Assembly: GCF_900142025.1 (NCBI RefSeq)
Contig: NZ_FQZM01000028.1
Span: 1 to 47,340, forward strand
Direction: 5' to 3'
DNA from: Desulfofundulus thermosubterraneus DSM 16057
GTDB taxonomy: Bacteria > Bacillota > Desulfotomaculia > Desulfotomaculales > Desulfovirgulaceae
Length of the DNA: 47,340 bases
The position numbers and the translations under genes are program-made. Shown here one piece after another: positions 32,727 to 41,789 of this stretch. The notes under the pieces are model-generated. The model was not told where the DNA came from. It did not search any database and was given only the letters and a program-made list of their open reading frames with translations. Numbering within the stretch: the first letter of the stretch is position 1; every line of letters starts with the position of its first letter.

Positions 32727-33443
32727 TTACCCTGTATACCCGTTACAGCTCAAGAGACTGCGTACGACCAGCCCGGCCAGGATGAATCCGGCGACCGGCG
32801 GCACAAAGGAAATGCTCCCCGGCACCGCAGGGCTTTCACCCCCGGACCCGCACCGCCCGGGAGGCTCCGTGGAAAAAACCACCGTTACCCCAGAAGTGAT
32901 GCCCAGCTGGCGCAAGCGACGCCGGACTACCCGGGCCAGGGGACAAACGGCGGTTTGGGAAATATCCGCCACCCTAAAGGCAGCAGGGTCAAGCTTATTG
33001 CCCGTCCCCATACTGGAAACCACGGGAATATTCCTATGAACACAGCTGGCAATGAGATCAACTTTGGCGGGGACATCGTCAATGGCATCAACCACATAAT
33101 CGGGAGCAGGATTGAAAAACTGCTCCGCCAGTCCGGGTAAATAGCGCTCCACCCTTGCTTCGACCCGGATGTCCGGGTTAATGAGCTTCGCCCGTTCCGC
33201 CATTAACAGGGCCTTGGGTTCTCCCACGGTAGAGATCAGGGCATGAAGCTGGCGGTTTATGTTGCTGGGGCAAACCCGGTCAAAATCCACCAGCACCAGA
33301 TTCCCCACCCCGGCCCGGGCCAGGGCCTCGGCGGCGTGGGAACCCACCCCGCCCAGGCCGAAAACGACCACCCGGCTCCCGGCCAGTATTTGAAGTCCCC
33401 TTTCCCCGATTAGCAGCTCCGTGCGTGAAAAACGCCCTTCCAC
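32727..33443 (-). CDS. tcdA: tRNA threonylcarbamoyladenosine dehydratase (TcdA/YrvM)
   Basis: GTG 33443 is six bases after GGAGG. The ThiF/E1-like fold is clear: ELLIGERGLQIL, the nucleotide motif VFGLGGVGSHAAEALARAG, LVDFDRVCPSNINRQLHAL, and DAIDDVPAKVDLI. A conserved Cys is in TAVCPLARVVRRRLR, and a hydrophobic C-terminal segment GSISFVPPVAGFILAGLVV is seen. It cyclises t6A37 to ct6A in tRNAs. It lies beside 6S RNA and aspS, as yrvM does in B. subtilis. Confidence 0.93.
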   Translation of the reverse strand: MEGRFSRTELLIGERGLQILAGSRVVVFGLGGVGSHAAEALARAGVGNLVLVDFDRVCPSNINRQLHALISTVGEPKALLMAERAKLINPDIRVEARVERYLPGLAEQFFNPAPDYVVDAIDDVPAKVDLIASCVHRNIPVVSSMGTGNKLDPAAFRVADISQTAVCPLARVVRRRLRQLGITSGVTVVFSTEPPGRCGSGGESPAVPGSISFVPPVAGFILAGLVVRSLLSCNGYTG

Positions 33444-33462
33444 CGCACACCTCCGGAACATG

Positions 33463-33495
33463 AGAAAAGGCTTCCGGCCTCAGGACCGGAAACCT
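33463..33495 (-). terminator. 3' terminator of the 6S RNA
   Basis: On the minus strand AGGTTTCCGG and CCGGAAGCCT pair (one G-T) around an eight-base loop, followed by TTTTC. It lies between the 6S RNA and the tcdA start. Confidence 0.75.
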
Positions 33496-33704
33496 TTGCG
33501 AGTAACGTTACAGAAACCCCACTAATGCCGTGAACCCTCAAGTTTCTTGAACCCGGTCTCACAAAGTGGGTGCCCTCCTGGCTGCTTTTTGTGTCCTCTT
33601 GAGCGAGGCATACAAGCCACAGCCAGAGGCCGGGCTCCCTTTGTACAGGTGTTGGCTCAAAACTTCAAGGAGTCCACGTACATAGCAGGGTAATTGCCTT
33701 TGCA
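33468..33704 (-). ncRNA. ssrS: 6S RNA
   Basis: The 313-base gap between aspS and tcdA has no frame but folds into a long rod on the minus strand. CTGGCTG pairs with CAGCCAG, inner GGCTTGT faces ACAAAAAGC, and CCTC-gctca-AGAGG caps it; outer CCTTGAAG-like and CTTGAGG-like strands close the helix around unpaired flanks, the 6S open-complex mimic. A promoter (TTGCCA-N17-TAACAT) and a 3' terminator bracket it. As I recall, B. subtilis bsrB (6S-2) lies between aspS and yrvM, so position supports the call. 6S RNA binds sigma-A RNA polymerase in stationary phase. Ends are approximate. Confidence 0.75.
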
Positions 33705-33710
33705 GCTATT

Positions 33711-33739
33711 ATGTTAACACAAACCGCAGCCCTTGGCAA
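33711..33739 (-). promoter_or_regulatory. Promoter of the 6S RNA
   Basis: On the minus strand TTGCCA (33739-33734) and TAACAT (33716-33711) are 17 bases apart, just after the aspS stop. Confidence 0.55.
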
Positions 33740-33756
33740 GTGCCTTGTGCCTTTTG

Positions 33757-35556
33757 TTATTTTGCTTTTACCTCCGGCGGCAGGTGGACCCGGATATGCA
33801 GGTCCTTCAACTGCTCCGGGGAAACCTCTCCGGGCGCCTGGGTCATCAGGTCGGTGGCGCTTTGGGTTTTGGGGAAGGCAATCACGTCCCGGATGGTTTT
33901 CTTTCCGGCCATGAGCATGACCAACCGGTCGAAACCAAAGGCGATGCCACCGTGGGGAGGCGTACCGTATTCAAAGGCTTCCAGCATAAACCCGAACTTT
34001 TCCCGGGCCTCTTCGGAGCCCAGGCCGATGGCGGCGAACATCCTCTCTTGCACGTCCCGGCGGTGAATACGGATGCTGCCCCCACCCACCTCCATACCAT
34101 TTAGAACCAGGTCGTAGGCCCGGGCACGCACCCGTCCCGGCTCCGTCTCCAGGAGGGGGATATCCTCTTCCCGGGGGGAAGTGAAGGGGTGATGGACGGC
34201 GACGAAACGTTTTTCCTCCTCGTCGTATTCCAGGAGGGGAAAATCCACCACCCAGAGGAAGTTAAAGGTATCCTCGGGGATCAGTTCCAGGCGCCGGGCC
34301 AGTTGCAGGCGTAACGCCCCCAGGGAAGCGGCCACCACCGCCGGCTGATCCGCCACGAAAAGCAGCAGGTCCCCCGGTTCGGCTTCCAAACGTTTTAAGA
34401 TGGCCTCAATTTCCTCACCGGTAAAAAACTTGGCAATAGGTGATTTTACGCCTTCCGGGGTAACAAAAAAGTAAGCCAGACCCCGGGCACGGTAATTGGC
34501 CACAAAGGCGGTTAGATCGTCAATATCCTTGCGGCTGAAATGAGCGCAGCCTTTGGCGTTAATTCCCTTCACCCGACCGCCGGCCGCTACCGCCGAGGCA
34601 AAAACCTTGAAGCCGCACCCGGCCACGATGTCGGTAACGTCCCTCAATTCCATCCCGAAGCGCGTGTCGGGCTTGTCGGTGCCAAAGCGATCCATGGCTT
34701 CCTGATAGGACAGCCGGGGAAACGGCCGGGGCACCTCCACCCCGATGGTTTCCCGGAACAGGTAAGCCATCATTTCTTCCATCAGTTCAAGAACATCGTC
34801 CACATCCACAAAGGACATCTCAATGTCGATCTGGGTGAACTCGGGCTGGCGGTCGGCCCGCAAATCTTCGTCCCGGAAACAGCGGGTGATCTGAAAATAC
34901 CGCTCCATGCCGGCCACCATCAGGATCTGCTTGAAAAGCTGGGGGGACTGGGGAAGGGCATAAAAGCGCCCCGGGTTTAAACGGCTGGGTACCAGGAAAT
35001 CCCGGGCCCCCTCGGGAGTGCTCCGGGTAAGCATGGGAGTTTCAATCTCCAGAAAACCATGCTTATCCAGAAAATCCCGCACCACCTTGGCCGCCCGGTG
35101 CCTTAAAATGAGAGCCCGCTGCATTTCCGGCCGTCTCAGATCCAGGTAACGGTAGCGCAGCCGCACGTTTTCATCCACATCCACCCCGTCCTCAATGTAA
35201 AAGGGCGGGGTTTTGGCCGGGTTTAAAATGCGCATGTCCCTGGCCACCACCTCGATTTCACCGGTGGCAAGGTTTGGGTTTTCCGTGCCGGCAGGGCGGG
35301 CCTCCACCTGCCCGACCACGGCCAGGACGTACTCACTGCGCACGGCCTCAGCTTTTGAAAAAGCCCGGCCGGCCCGGTCGGGGCTGAAGACCACCTGCAC
35401 CAGGCCGGAACGGTCCCGCAGGTCAATAAAGATCAGGCCCCCGTGGTCCCGGCGGCGCTGTACCCAGCCCATCAACACCACCGGCTGGCCCACGTGTTCG
35501 GTACGCAGCAGACCACAGTGGTGGGTACGTTTTAGCCCTTGCATCGTCTCGATCAT
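33757..35556 (-). CDS. aspS: Aspartyl-tRNA synthetase
   Basis: ATG 35556 follows GGGGAG. The 599-residue protein has an OB-fold anticodon domain ([20 protein letters not shown]). The class II catalytic core has motif 1 near [20 protein letters not shown], motif 2 in [18 protein letters not shown] and motif 3 in [16 protein letters not shown] bacterial GAD insertion is present between 2 and 3. It charges tRNA-Asp, perhaps also tRNA-Asn. It follows hisS by 25 bases in the same direction, the usual hisS-aspS operon. Confidence 0.98.
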   Translation of the reverse strand: MIETMQGLKRTHHCGLLRTEHVGQPVVLMGWVQRRRDHGGLIFIDLRDRSGLVQVVFSPDRAGRAFSKAEAVRSEYVLAVVGQVEARPAGTENPNLATGEIEVVARDMRILNPAKTPPFYIEDGVDVDENVRLRYRYLDLRRPEMQRALILRHRAAKVVRDFLDKHGFLEIETPMLTRSTPEGARDFLVPSRLNPGRFYALPQSPQLFKQILMVAGMERYFQITRCFRDEDLRADRQPEFTQIDIEMSFVDVDDVLELMEEMMAYLFRETIGVEVPRPFPRLSYQEAMDRFGTDKPDTRFGMELRDVTDIVAGCGFKVFASAVAAGGRVKGINAKGCAHFSRKDIDDLTAFVANYRARGLAYFFVTPEGVKSPIAKFFTGEEIEAILKRLEAEPGDLLLFVADQPAVVAASLGALRLQLARRLELIPEDTFNFLWVVDFPLLEYDEEEKRFVAVHHPFTSPREEDIPLLETEPGRVRARAYDLVLNGMEVGGGSIRIHRRDVQERMFAAIGLGSEEAREKFGFMLEAFEYGTPPHGGIAFGFDRLVMLMAGKKTIRDVIAFPKTQSATDLMTQAPGEVSPEQLKDLHIRVHLPPEVKAK

Positions 35557-35581
35557 GCCACCATACTCCCCTTTGGTTATA

Positions 35582-36856
35582 CTATAACTTGACTTCAGAA
35601 CAACGTTGTTTGATCTCTTCCGCCAGGCGGTCCAGGGGCACCTCTTCCTGGTTGCCCGTGGCCATATCCCGCAGGGAGACCACTCCGTGCGCAAGCTCGT
35701 CGCTTCCCAGGATGGCCACCAGACCAACCTCCAGTTTGCCGGCATATTTCATCTGGGCCTTTAAGCTCCGCCCCAGGTAATCCCTGTCGGCCGCCAGCCC
35801 TTCCCGCCGCAGTTTCTGAACCAGGACCAGAGCCCGGTCCCGGGCCGCCTCGTCGGCCGTAGCCAGGAAAACGTCCAGTTTCGGGGGCCGGGGAAATACG
35901 ACACCCTGCTGCTCCATGGTGAGCAGGATGCGCTCCAGGCCCAGGGCAAAGCCAATCCCGGGGACGTCGGGGCCGCCGCATTCTTCCACCAGGCCGTTAT
36001 AGCGCCCCCCGCCGCCAATGGAGTTCTGGGCTCCAATGCCCCGGGCGATAATCTCAAAAGCCGTATGGGTATAGTAGTCCAGCCCACGCACCAGGCTGCA
36101 GTCCACCGTGTAGGCAACCCCCAGATTGTCCAGGTGCTTTAACACCGCCTGAAAATGATCGCCGCACCCCGGGCAGAGATGGTCCAAAGAAGTGGGAGCT
36201 CCCCGCCCCGCCTCACGGCATCGTTCCTCCTTGCAGTCCAGGATGCGCAGGGGATTGCGCTCCAGGCGATCCCGGCAATGGGGACACAGCCTGTCCAGCC
36301 GGGCCCGGAAAAAATCCTGCAGTTTTTCCCGCAGCACCGGCCGGCAGCGGGGGCAACCCACACTGTTGATATGCAGTTCCAGATCCTTTAAACCCAACCG
36401 GGCATAAAGGTCCATGGCCATGGCCACCACCTCGGCATCCAGCGCCGGGTCGTGGGAGCCCAGAACTTCCACCCCGAGCTGGTGGAACTGGCGGTAACGC
36501 CCCGCCTGGGGGCGGTCATAGCGAAACATGGGGCCGGTGTAGTAGAGCTTCACCGGTTGGGGGCCGGCATATAGTTTGTTTTCCAGGTAGGCCCGGACAA
36601 CCGCGGCGGTGCCCTCGGGCCTTAAAGTGATACTGCGTCCCCCCCGGTCCCGGAAGGTGTACATTTCCTTCTGAACAATATCGGTGGTCTCACCCACACC
36701 CCGCTCGAAAAGCTCCGTATGCTCGAAAATGGGCGTGCGGATCTCCGAATACCCGTACTCCCGGCAGAGACGGCGGATCACCTGCTCCAGATACTGCCAT
36801 TTCTCTACCTCACCGGGTAGTATATCGCTGGTTCCCCGGGGTCGGGTGGTCAACAT
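35582..36856 (-). CDS. hisS: Histidyl-tRNA synthetase
   Basis: ATG 36856 is seven bases after GGAGG and begins [16 protein letters not shown]. Class II motifs: [18 protein letters not shown], motif 2 [18 protein letters not shown], the His-specific [15 protein letters not shown], and [14 protein letters not shown]. The C-terminal anticodon domain ends with [20 protein letters not shown] Cys-rich stretch CPRCRPVL...CPHCRDRL near residue 185 is a zinc-ribbon-like insertion seen in part of the family. It is co-oriented with aspS. Confidence 0.98.
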   Translation of the reverse strand: MLTTRPRGTSDILPGEVEKWQYLEQVIRRLCREYGYSEIRTPIFEHTELFERGVGETTDIVQKEMYTFRDRGGRSITLRPEGTAAVVRAYLENKLYAGPQPVKLYYTGPMFRYDRPQAGRYRQFHQLGVEVLGSHDPALDAEVVAMAMDLYARLGLKDLELHINSVGCPRCRPVLREKLQDFFRARLDRLCPHCRDRLERNPLRILDCKEERCREAGRGAPTSLDHLCPGCGDHFQAVLKHLDNLGVAYTVDCSLVRGLDYYTHTAFEIIARGIGAQNSIGGGGRYNGLVEECGGPDVPGIGFALGLERILLTMEQQGVVFPRPPKLDVFLATADEAARDRALVLVQKLRREGLAADRDYLGRSLKAQMKYAGKLEVGLVAILGSDELAHGVVSLRDMATGNQEEVPLDRLAEEIKQRCSEVKL

Positions 36857-36894
36857 GGCTTTCCCTCCCAAACACTATGTTTTGCTTAAAACCA

Positions 36895-36930
36895 AAAACA
36901 GAATAAACTCCCGCCCGGACGGGACGGGAG
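36895..36930 (-). terminator. Terminator of the MinD/CooC-like ATPase gene
   Basis: On the minus strand CTCCCG and CGGGAG pair around a GC-rich loop, followed by TTTATTCTGTTTTT. It lies between the ATPase gene stop (36987) and the hisS start. Confidence 0.7.
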
Positions 36931-36986
36931 CATTTCCCGCAACTTTCTGCCCTTCATTGTATGCAAAAGGAAAAGTTTTGTCAACT

Positions 36987-37736
36987 TTATTCAAGGCGAT
37001 CCATTAATTCGTTCATGGCCCGGGTATACTGATCTGTAACATCATAGGTCAAAAATTTTGTTGCACCTCGCAGTTGCCGCAATTCCGGATGTTCGGGCAG
37101 CACGCTCGCCAGAGGCAGCCCTAAATCGGCAGCCGCTTCCTCGGGGGATTCATCCACCACGGAAGGCATGCGGTTATACACCAGCTGAAAATGATCTGTC
37201 TTCACGCCGGCTTCCCGCAGGCGCTCCAGAACTTCAGCCACATGCTGAATGTGATAGTGATAGCCGTCTTCCACCAGAAGAACGACATCCACCATGGATA
37301 AAATACGCAAAATGTACTCCCGGACGCCGGAACGGGTATCAAAAATAACCACTTCATAGGGCATGTTTCTCAAGTGGGTGACCACCACTTCCACCATTCC
37401 CGCCGCCTGTCCGGGAAAATCCACGGGGCTGGTGGCCAGAACGTCCAGCCCGGTATAGTGGCGCTGGATATAAGAAGTTATCTCCTCCGGAGAAAAACGC
37501 AGTTCAAAATAGGGCTGGCCGCCTTTTATCCGCCTGTCAATTTGTTGGAGCCACTGACCCAGGTTTGGCTCGGGTGATAGTCCCAGAGCCCGGGTCACCT
37601 GGCCTTCCCCCAAAACCATATCCACCAGCAGGGTTTTCTTCCCCCGCAGGTGAAAAGCCCCGGCCAGTTCCCGGGCCACCACGGTTTTGCCGCTTCCTTC
37701 CCTGGCACCGTACACGGCAATCATTTTTTGCGCCAA
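36987..37736 (-). CDS. MinD/CooC-like P-loop ATPase
   Basis: The deviant Walker A is KMIAVYGAREGSGKTVVARE, followed by KTLLVDMVLGEGQVT, EVVIFDTRSGVREYI with the Walker B region, and VDVVLLVEDGYHYHIQ. This is the SIMIBI family of ParA/MinD/CooC proteins that move or load partners with ATP. No partner such as MinC, ParB or CO dehydrogenase maturation genes is near, so the role is open. The upstream TTG 37736 is eight bases after GGGGG; GTG 37745 overlaps it. It may link to pilus or flagellar positioning or to metal insertion. Confidence 0.75.
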   Translation of the reverse strand: MAQKMIAVYGAREGSGKTVVARELAGAFHLRGKKTLLVDMVLGEGQVTRALGLSPEPNLGQWLQQIDRRIKGGQPYFELRFSPEEITSYIQRHYTGLDVLATSPVDFPGQAAGMVEVVVTHLRNMPYEVVIFDTRSGVREYILRILSMVDVVLLVEDGYHYHIQHVAEVLERLREAGVKTDHFQLVYNRMPSVVDESPEEAAADLGLPLASVLPEHPELRQLRGATKFLTYDVTDQYTRAMNELMDRLE

Positions 37737-37802
37737 CGAACGCACCCCCGAAAAAATTCTCTTAGAGTGTATTTTTCTCCCACTATATTTAAAAATCCTG
37801 CC

Positions 37803-39485
37803 TTACGCGTCATTTAAACCTAAAACCCACTCCCGTAGCACCCGGCGGTCCACCCGGCCGTCCCCGGTCAGGGGAATGGATTCTTTGACTTCAAACTCCC
37901 GGGGGGCGGCGTGGGCCGCCAGGCCCGTCTTGACAAACTCACGCAGTTCCGCGGCCAGCGCGTCCGACCAGGTATAACCGGGATTGAGGACAATAAAGGC
38001 TTTGACGATTTCCCCCCGCAATTTGTCGGGCTTTCCGGCCACCCCGGCCCGGGCTACCGCCGGGTGTTCCTCCAGTTTACTTTCCACCTCCGCGGGGCCT
38101 ACCCGCTCACCGGAGGTATTGATTACACCGTCCAGGCGTCCCTGGAAATAGAAGTAGCCATCTTCATCCCTGTAGGCGGCGTCACCGGAAATAAACCAGG
38201 GTTGGTGACGGAAATATTCTTCGTAGCGCGCCGGGTCGTTCCACACCGCCCGGAACTGGGCCGGCCAACCGGCACGAATGGCCAGGTTACCGATCTTGCC
38301 CGGGGGCAACTCGCGGCCTTCATCGTCCACCACGGCCGCTTCAATCCCCGGGAAGGGAAGGCCAATGGAACCCAGCTTAATGGGCATGCAGCGGTAATTG
38401 CAAATCATGTTCATACCCGTCTCGCTCATCCACCAGGTGTCATAGATGGGCTGCCCCAGCCTGGCCAGGCTCCATTCCATGACCTCTTCCGTGAGGGGTT
38501 CACCCACACTCAAAATGTGGCGCAAGTGGCTTAAGTCGTACCGGGACAAGAGCTCGTCGCCGCCGGACATGATCATGCGGAAGGCCGTGGGGGCGCTGTA
38601 CCACACCGACACCCGGTATTTGGCCAGGGTGGCGCACCAGTCTTCGGCATTAAACCGTCCTCCCCGCACCACCACCGGAATCCCCAGCAACCAGGGAGCC
38701 AGGAAACCGTAGGCGATGCCGGTGATCCAGCCCGGATCCGCGGTACACCAGTAAACGTCGCCGGGCCGCAGGTCGTGCACCCAGCGGGCGGTGATCAAGA
38801 GGCCGACCATGATGTTGTGCACGTGGACCAGTCCCCGGGCCTTGCCGTCGGCTCCGGAAGCATACAGGATAAATAAAGGATGCTCCCGGCCCACCCATTC
38901 CATGGGGGGCGTTTCCGTGACCAGGGACATCTCCTTGTGCCAGCCCACCGCACCGGCCGGGACGTTTTCCCCCACCACAAAAACGTACTTTAAAGCCGGC
39001 AGTTGTGCCAGGGGCAGGCGGGGGTAAAGTTCGGAAGTGGTTACCACGGCCACCGCCCCGCAGTCCCCCAGGCGGTCCTTCAGGGCTTCGGCCATAAAGG
39101 CTTCAAAGAGGGGCACAACCACCACGCCCAGCCGGGCGGCCCCCAAAAAGCTGATATAGAGCTCCGGACTGCGGGGCATAAAAATACCCAGCCGGTCACC
39201 CTTTTGCAGGCCGTATTTTTGTAAAACCGCGGCAAACCGGGCGGCCTCGCCCTGCAGGCGGCCGAAGGTATACTCTTCCTGCCTTTCTCCCGATTCAAAA
39301 TACAGGGCTACCTGCCGGCCGCCCCCCTCCTCCACATGGCGGTCTACGGCTTCATAAACGATATTCACCCTTCCAGTAGCATGCCAGCTGAACTCCCTCT
39401 CAACACTTTGAAAATCAAACTCTTCCCTGGCCCGAGCATAGTTCTTCAGGTTGTGTTCCCCCGGCAGGGCGGGAATAACTTGCAC
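37803..39485 (-). CDS. Acyl-CoA synthetase-like (ANL) protein lacking the catalytic Lys
   Basis: The 560-residue protein is full-length and AcsA-like: GDRLGIFMPRSPELYISFLG, ADPGWITGIAYGFLAPWL, YDTWWMSETGMNMI, GYFYFQGRLDGVINTSGERV, and AEVESKLEEHPAVARAG. The phosphate loop is YASGADGKARGLVH instead of the usual TSGTTG-KPKG, and the C-terminal A10 motif is IPLTGDGRVDRRVLREW where active enzymes have SGK-(I/V). The Lys that makes the acyl-AMP is Arg. It may therefore act only in thioester formation or be regulatory or inactive. Neighbours give no pathway. It is transcribed away from the KaiC cluster. Confidence 0.85.
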   Translation of the reverse strand: MQVIPALPGEHNLKNYARAREEFDFQSVEREFSWHATGRVNIVYEAVDRHVEEGGGRQVALYFESGERQEEYTFGRLQGEAARFAAVLQKYGLQKGDRLGIFMPRSPELYISFLGAARLGVVVVPLFEAFMAEALKDRLGDCGAVAVVTTSELYPRLPLAQLPALKYVFVVGENVPAGAVGWHKEMSLVTETPPMEWVGREHPLFILYASGADGKARGLVHVHNIMVGLLITARWVHDLRPGDVYWCTADPGWITGIAYGFLAPWLLGIPVVVRGGRFNAEDWCATLAKYRVSVWYSAPTAFRMIMSGGDELLSRYDLSHLRHILSVGEPLTEEVMEWSLARLGQPIYDTWWMSETGMNMICNYRCMPIKLGSIGLPFPGIEAAVVDDEGRELPPGKIGNLAIRAGWPAQFRAVWNDPARYEEYFRHQPWFISGDAAYRDEDGYFYFQGRLDGVINTSGERVGPAEVESKLEEHPAVARAGVAGKPDKLRGEIVKAFIVLNPGYTWSDALAAELREFVKTGLAAHAAPREFEVKESIPLTGDGRVDRRVLREWVLGLNDA

Positions 39486-39520
39486 AAGTATCTCCCCCTT
39501 ATACCTGTGTTTTTCCTGAT

Positions 39521-39627
39521 CAAGGAATTTTTCTTCCCGATTTTGAAATTTTCCTGCTTATCTAAATATGAAAAATTATTTATCGCATTTGTCGAAAACT
39601 GCAAGTTATTTCGTAATATTCCGACAA
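39521..39627 (+). promoter_or_regulatory. Spo0A-like boxes and sigma-H-like promoter before the KaiC cluster
   Basis: TTTGTCGAAA at 39588-39597 is a perfect match to the Spo0A box (TTTGTCRAA). TTCCGACAA at 39619-39627 is the inverted form with one mismatch, so TTGTCG and CGACAA face each other about three helical turns apart. TAATAT at 39614-39619 could be a -10 for a -35 overlapped by the first box, as in Spo0A-activated genes. AAGGAATTT at 39522-39530 and GAAATT at 39545-39550 resemble a sigma-H promoter. Together they suggest transition-state control; binding is not proven. Confidence 0.5.
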
Positions 39628-39694
39628 GAGCAGGATCGGAGGGGCTAATAGAGAAGTGATTAAGAAAAAAAAGATAGAAAGGAGGGGTAAGAAC

Positions 39695-41068
39695 ATGGAT
39701 ACTGTCCAAACGGGAATTGAAGGACTGGACGAACTTTTTTACGGTGGCATTTTAAGGGGAAACATGGTACTTATCGACGGCCCCCCGGGAGCCGGCAAGA
39801 CCACCTTCGGGATAGAATTTATTCACCGGGGGATTACGCAGTTCAACGAAAACGGCCTGGTAATCACCTGCGAGCAATTTCCGGAATCCATCTACCGGGA
39901 CGCTCTCAATTTCGGCTGGCACCTGCGGGCACTGGAAAGGACCAACAGGCTACGGGTGGTTTGCACTTCGCCGGAACTGCTGCTGGATGTACATCTGAAC
40001 ATGATTGAAGAATTGGCCGGGGAAACAGGAGCCAGGCGGGTTGTGGTGGACAGCATCAGCCATTTGCGCAACGCCTGCTGCGACCCCCTCGCCCTGCGCC
40101 AGGCTATTTACAGTTTCTGCAACGGGCTGCGTCGCCTGGGTCTGACCGCCTTCCTCATCAAAGAAAGAGAGACGGGTCAGGAAGGCAGCCACAACTTTGA
40201 GGAATACGTGGTGGACACGGTTATTTACCTGCACAACCGCGACAACTGGCGCAAGCAGCGCACGCTGGAAGTGATCAAGTCCAGGGGGCAGGAACATATT
40301 CCCGGCAGGCATACCTTCAAAATCACTTCAACTGGAATCAGGGTTTTCACCTTAAGGGAATTGTCCCGGGCCTGTCCCTTCGCTGCAGAAGGGAACCGGC
40401 TCCCCACAGGGGTGGGCGGCCTGGATGAAATAACGGGTGGCGGCCTGCCGCCGGCAACCTCCGTGGTCGTATGCGGGAGCTCGGGTACGGGAAAAACGGT
40501 ACTGGGGCTGCAGTTCCTGGTAGAGGGGGCAAGGAAGTACAAGGATAACGGCCTTTACTTTTCCCTCGAGGAAACACCGGCCAGGATTTTTGCCACCGCA
40601 AAAAGCTTCGGCTGGGATCTACATACCCTGCACCGGATGAAAAAGGTGCAGGTGGTTTACAAATCAATACTGGAAATGGACATTGACGAGATGATTGTGG
40701 AAATGGGAAAACTGGTGCAGTCGACGGGGGCCCGGCGGCTGGTAATCGACTCCCTGGCCGGACTGCTGGACCGCTTGCAGGACCCGGTACTCATTAAGGA
40801 AAGAATTTATTACCTCGTCAGGCAGCTAAACGGATTAGGATGCACCAGTCTCATTTTGTTCCCGTCCCTGGAAAGCAACACTATCAGCTCTGTGCTGGAA
40901 TCCACGACACAGGGAGTAATCCTGCTAAAATCCGCCCTTTATTACAACCGCCGCCTGAGACACCTGGAGGTTTACAAATTACGGGGAGTAAACCATGCCA
41001 CGGGCAACCACCTCATGGAAATCACCGCGTCCGGCATCCAGGTTTTCCCCCGCATAGGAGGTTGGTAA
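39695..41068 (+). CDS. Double-domain KaiC/RAD55-like ATPase
   Basis: ATG 39695 follows AGGAGGGG by seven bases. Two RecA-type domains are fused. Domain 1 (1-230) has LIDGPPGAGKTTFGIEF, glutamate in VITCEQFPESI and Walker B in RRVVVDSISHL. Domain 2 (240-457) has VVCGSSGTGKTVLGLQF, YFSLEETPARI and RRLVIDSLAGL. Both keep Walker A and B, so both probably bind ATP. KaiC relatives form hexamers that act as clocks or as signalling ATPases. The Ser/Thr autokinase pair of cyanobacterial KaiC was not seen, and no kaiA or kaiB lies nearby, so a true clock is unlikely. It opens a five-gene plus-strand cluster. Confidence 0.9.
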   Translation: MDTVQTGIEGLDELFYGGILRGNMVLIDGPPGAGKTTFGIEFIHRGITQFNENGLVITCEQFPESIYRDALNFGWHLRALERTNRLRVVCTSPELLLDVHLNMIEELAGETGARRVVVDSISHLRNACCDPLALRQAIYSFCNGLRRLGLTAFLIKERETGQEGSHNFEEYVVDTVIYLHNRDNWRKQRTLEVIKSRGQEHIPGRHTFKITSTGIRVFTLRELSRACPFAAEGNRLPTGVGGLDEITGGGLPPATSVVVCGSSGTGKTVLGLQFLVEGARKYKDNGLYFSLEETPARIFATAKSFGWDLHTLHRMKKVQVVYKSILEMDIDEMIVEMGKLVQSTGARRLVIDSLAGLLDRLQDPVLIKERIYYLVRQLNGLGCTSLILFPSLESNTISSVLESTTQGVILLKSALYYNRRLRHLEVYKLRGVNHATGNHLMEITASGIQVFPRIGGW

Positions 41069-41069
41069 G

Positions 41070-41789
41070 GTGTATCCGGCTTACTTTGGTGTGGAAGGAT
41101 TGGACCAGACCCTGGAAAAGGGGCTGAGCTACGGTTCCCAGATCATGGTATTGGGAGATACCGGTGTAGGCAAATCCGTCCTGGCGGGAGAATTTATCAA
41201 AGAAGGGCTCAGGTGCGGCGACACCTGCATTTACGTGGCTTTTGACGAACCACCGGCGGTAATGCGCAGGCACCTCCTCAGCTTCAAGGTGGGCACCCGG
41301 ATTTACGAACAGCTGAACCGCCTGGTGTTTGTGGACGCCTACGAAGAGGAAGAAAGTTCCGAGGCCTACTGCCTTTATGACCAGCGCAGCCTGGACAAGT
41401 ATTTCGCCCTGGAAAAGTCAATTATCCGTCAATTTGCCGGACGGCGGCTGCGTCTGGTGGTGGACAGCCTGAGCACGCTGCTGACCACCATAGAATGCAA
41501 CGAAATTGTGGAGTTTCACCGCAGCCGGTTGAAATGGCTCAGAAGACAGGGGGTCCTCACCATGGACATCTTTGTAAGCGGGGTTCTGGCGGAACGCTTG
41601 ATTACGGTCACCAGCCATCTGTACAACGTGATTCTGAAAATGAACTTCAGCGGTTCCCCCATGCACCCGGGCCGGATGCTGCAGGTGGGCAAAATCAGGA
41701 GCCAGCGTTTTGTGGCCAACCAGTACCCTTTTGTTATCGACCCCGTCTTTGGTATCCTGGTATTCACTAATATGGAGGTGGGAACATGA
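41070..41789 (+). CDS. Single-domain KaiC-like ATPase
   Basis: GTG 41070 is eight bases after AGGAGG and one base after the previous stop. The 239 residues begin MYPAYFGVEGLDQTLEKGL. Walker A is in MVLGDTGVGKSVLAGEF, the second acidic site in YVAFDEPPAVMRRHL, and Walker B in RLRLVVDSLSTLL. The C-terminal part has QVGKIRSQRFVANQYPFVI as in KaiC family ends. Being half the size of the first KaiC, it may cap or join its ring. It ends with ATGA, overlapping the start of the V4R gene. Confidence 0.88.
   Translation: MYPAYFGVEGLDQTLEKGLSYGSQIMVLGDTGVGKSVLAGEFIKEGLRCGDTCIYVAFDEPPAVMRRHLLSFKVGTRIYEQLNRLVFVDAYEEEESSEAYCLYDQRSLDKYFALEKSIIRQFAGRRLRLVVDSLSTLLTTIECNEIVEFHRSRLKWLRRQGVLTMDIFVSGVLAERLITVTSHLYNVILKMNFSGSPMHPGRMLQVGKIRSQRFVANQYPFVIDPVFGILVFTNMEVGT

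Noticed and set aside
39695-41789. A cyanobacterial-type circadian clock
   Set aside because: No KaiA or KaiB, and the Ser/Thr autokinase pair of KaiC is not seen. Many KaiC-like proteins are not clock parts.
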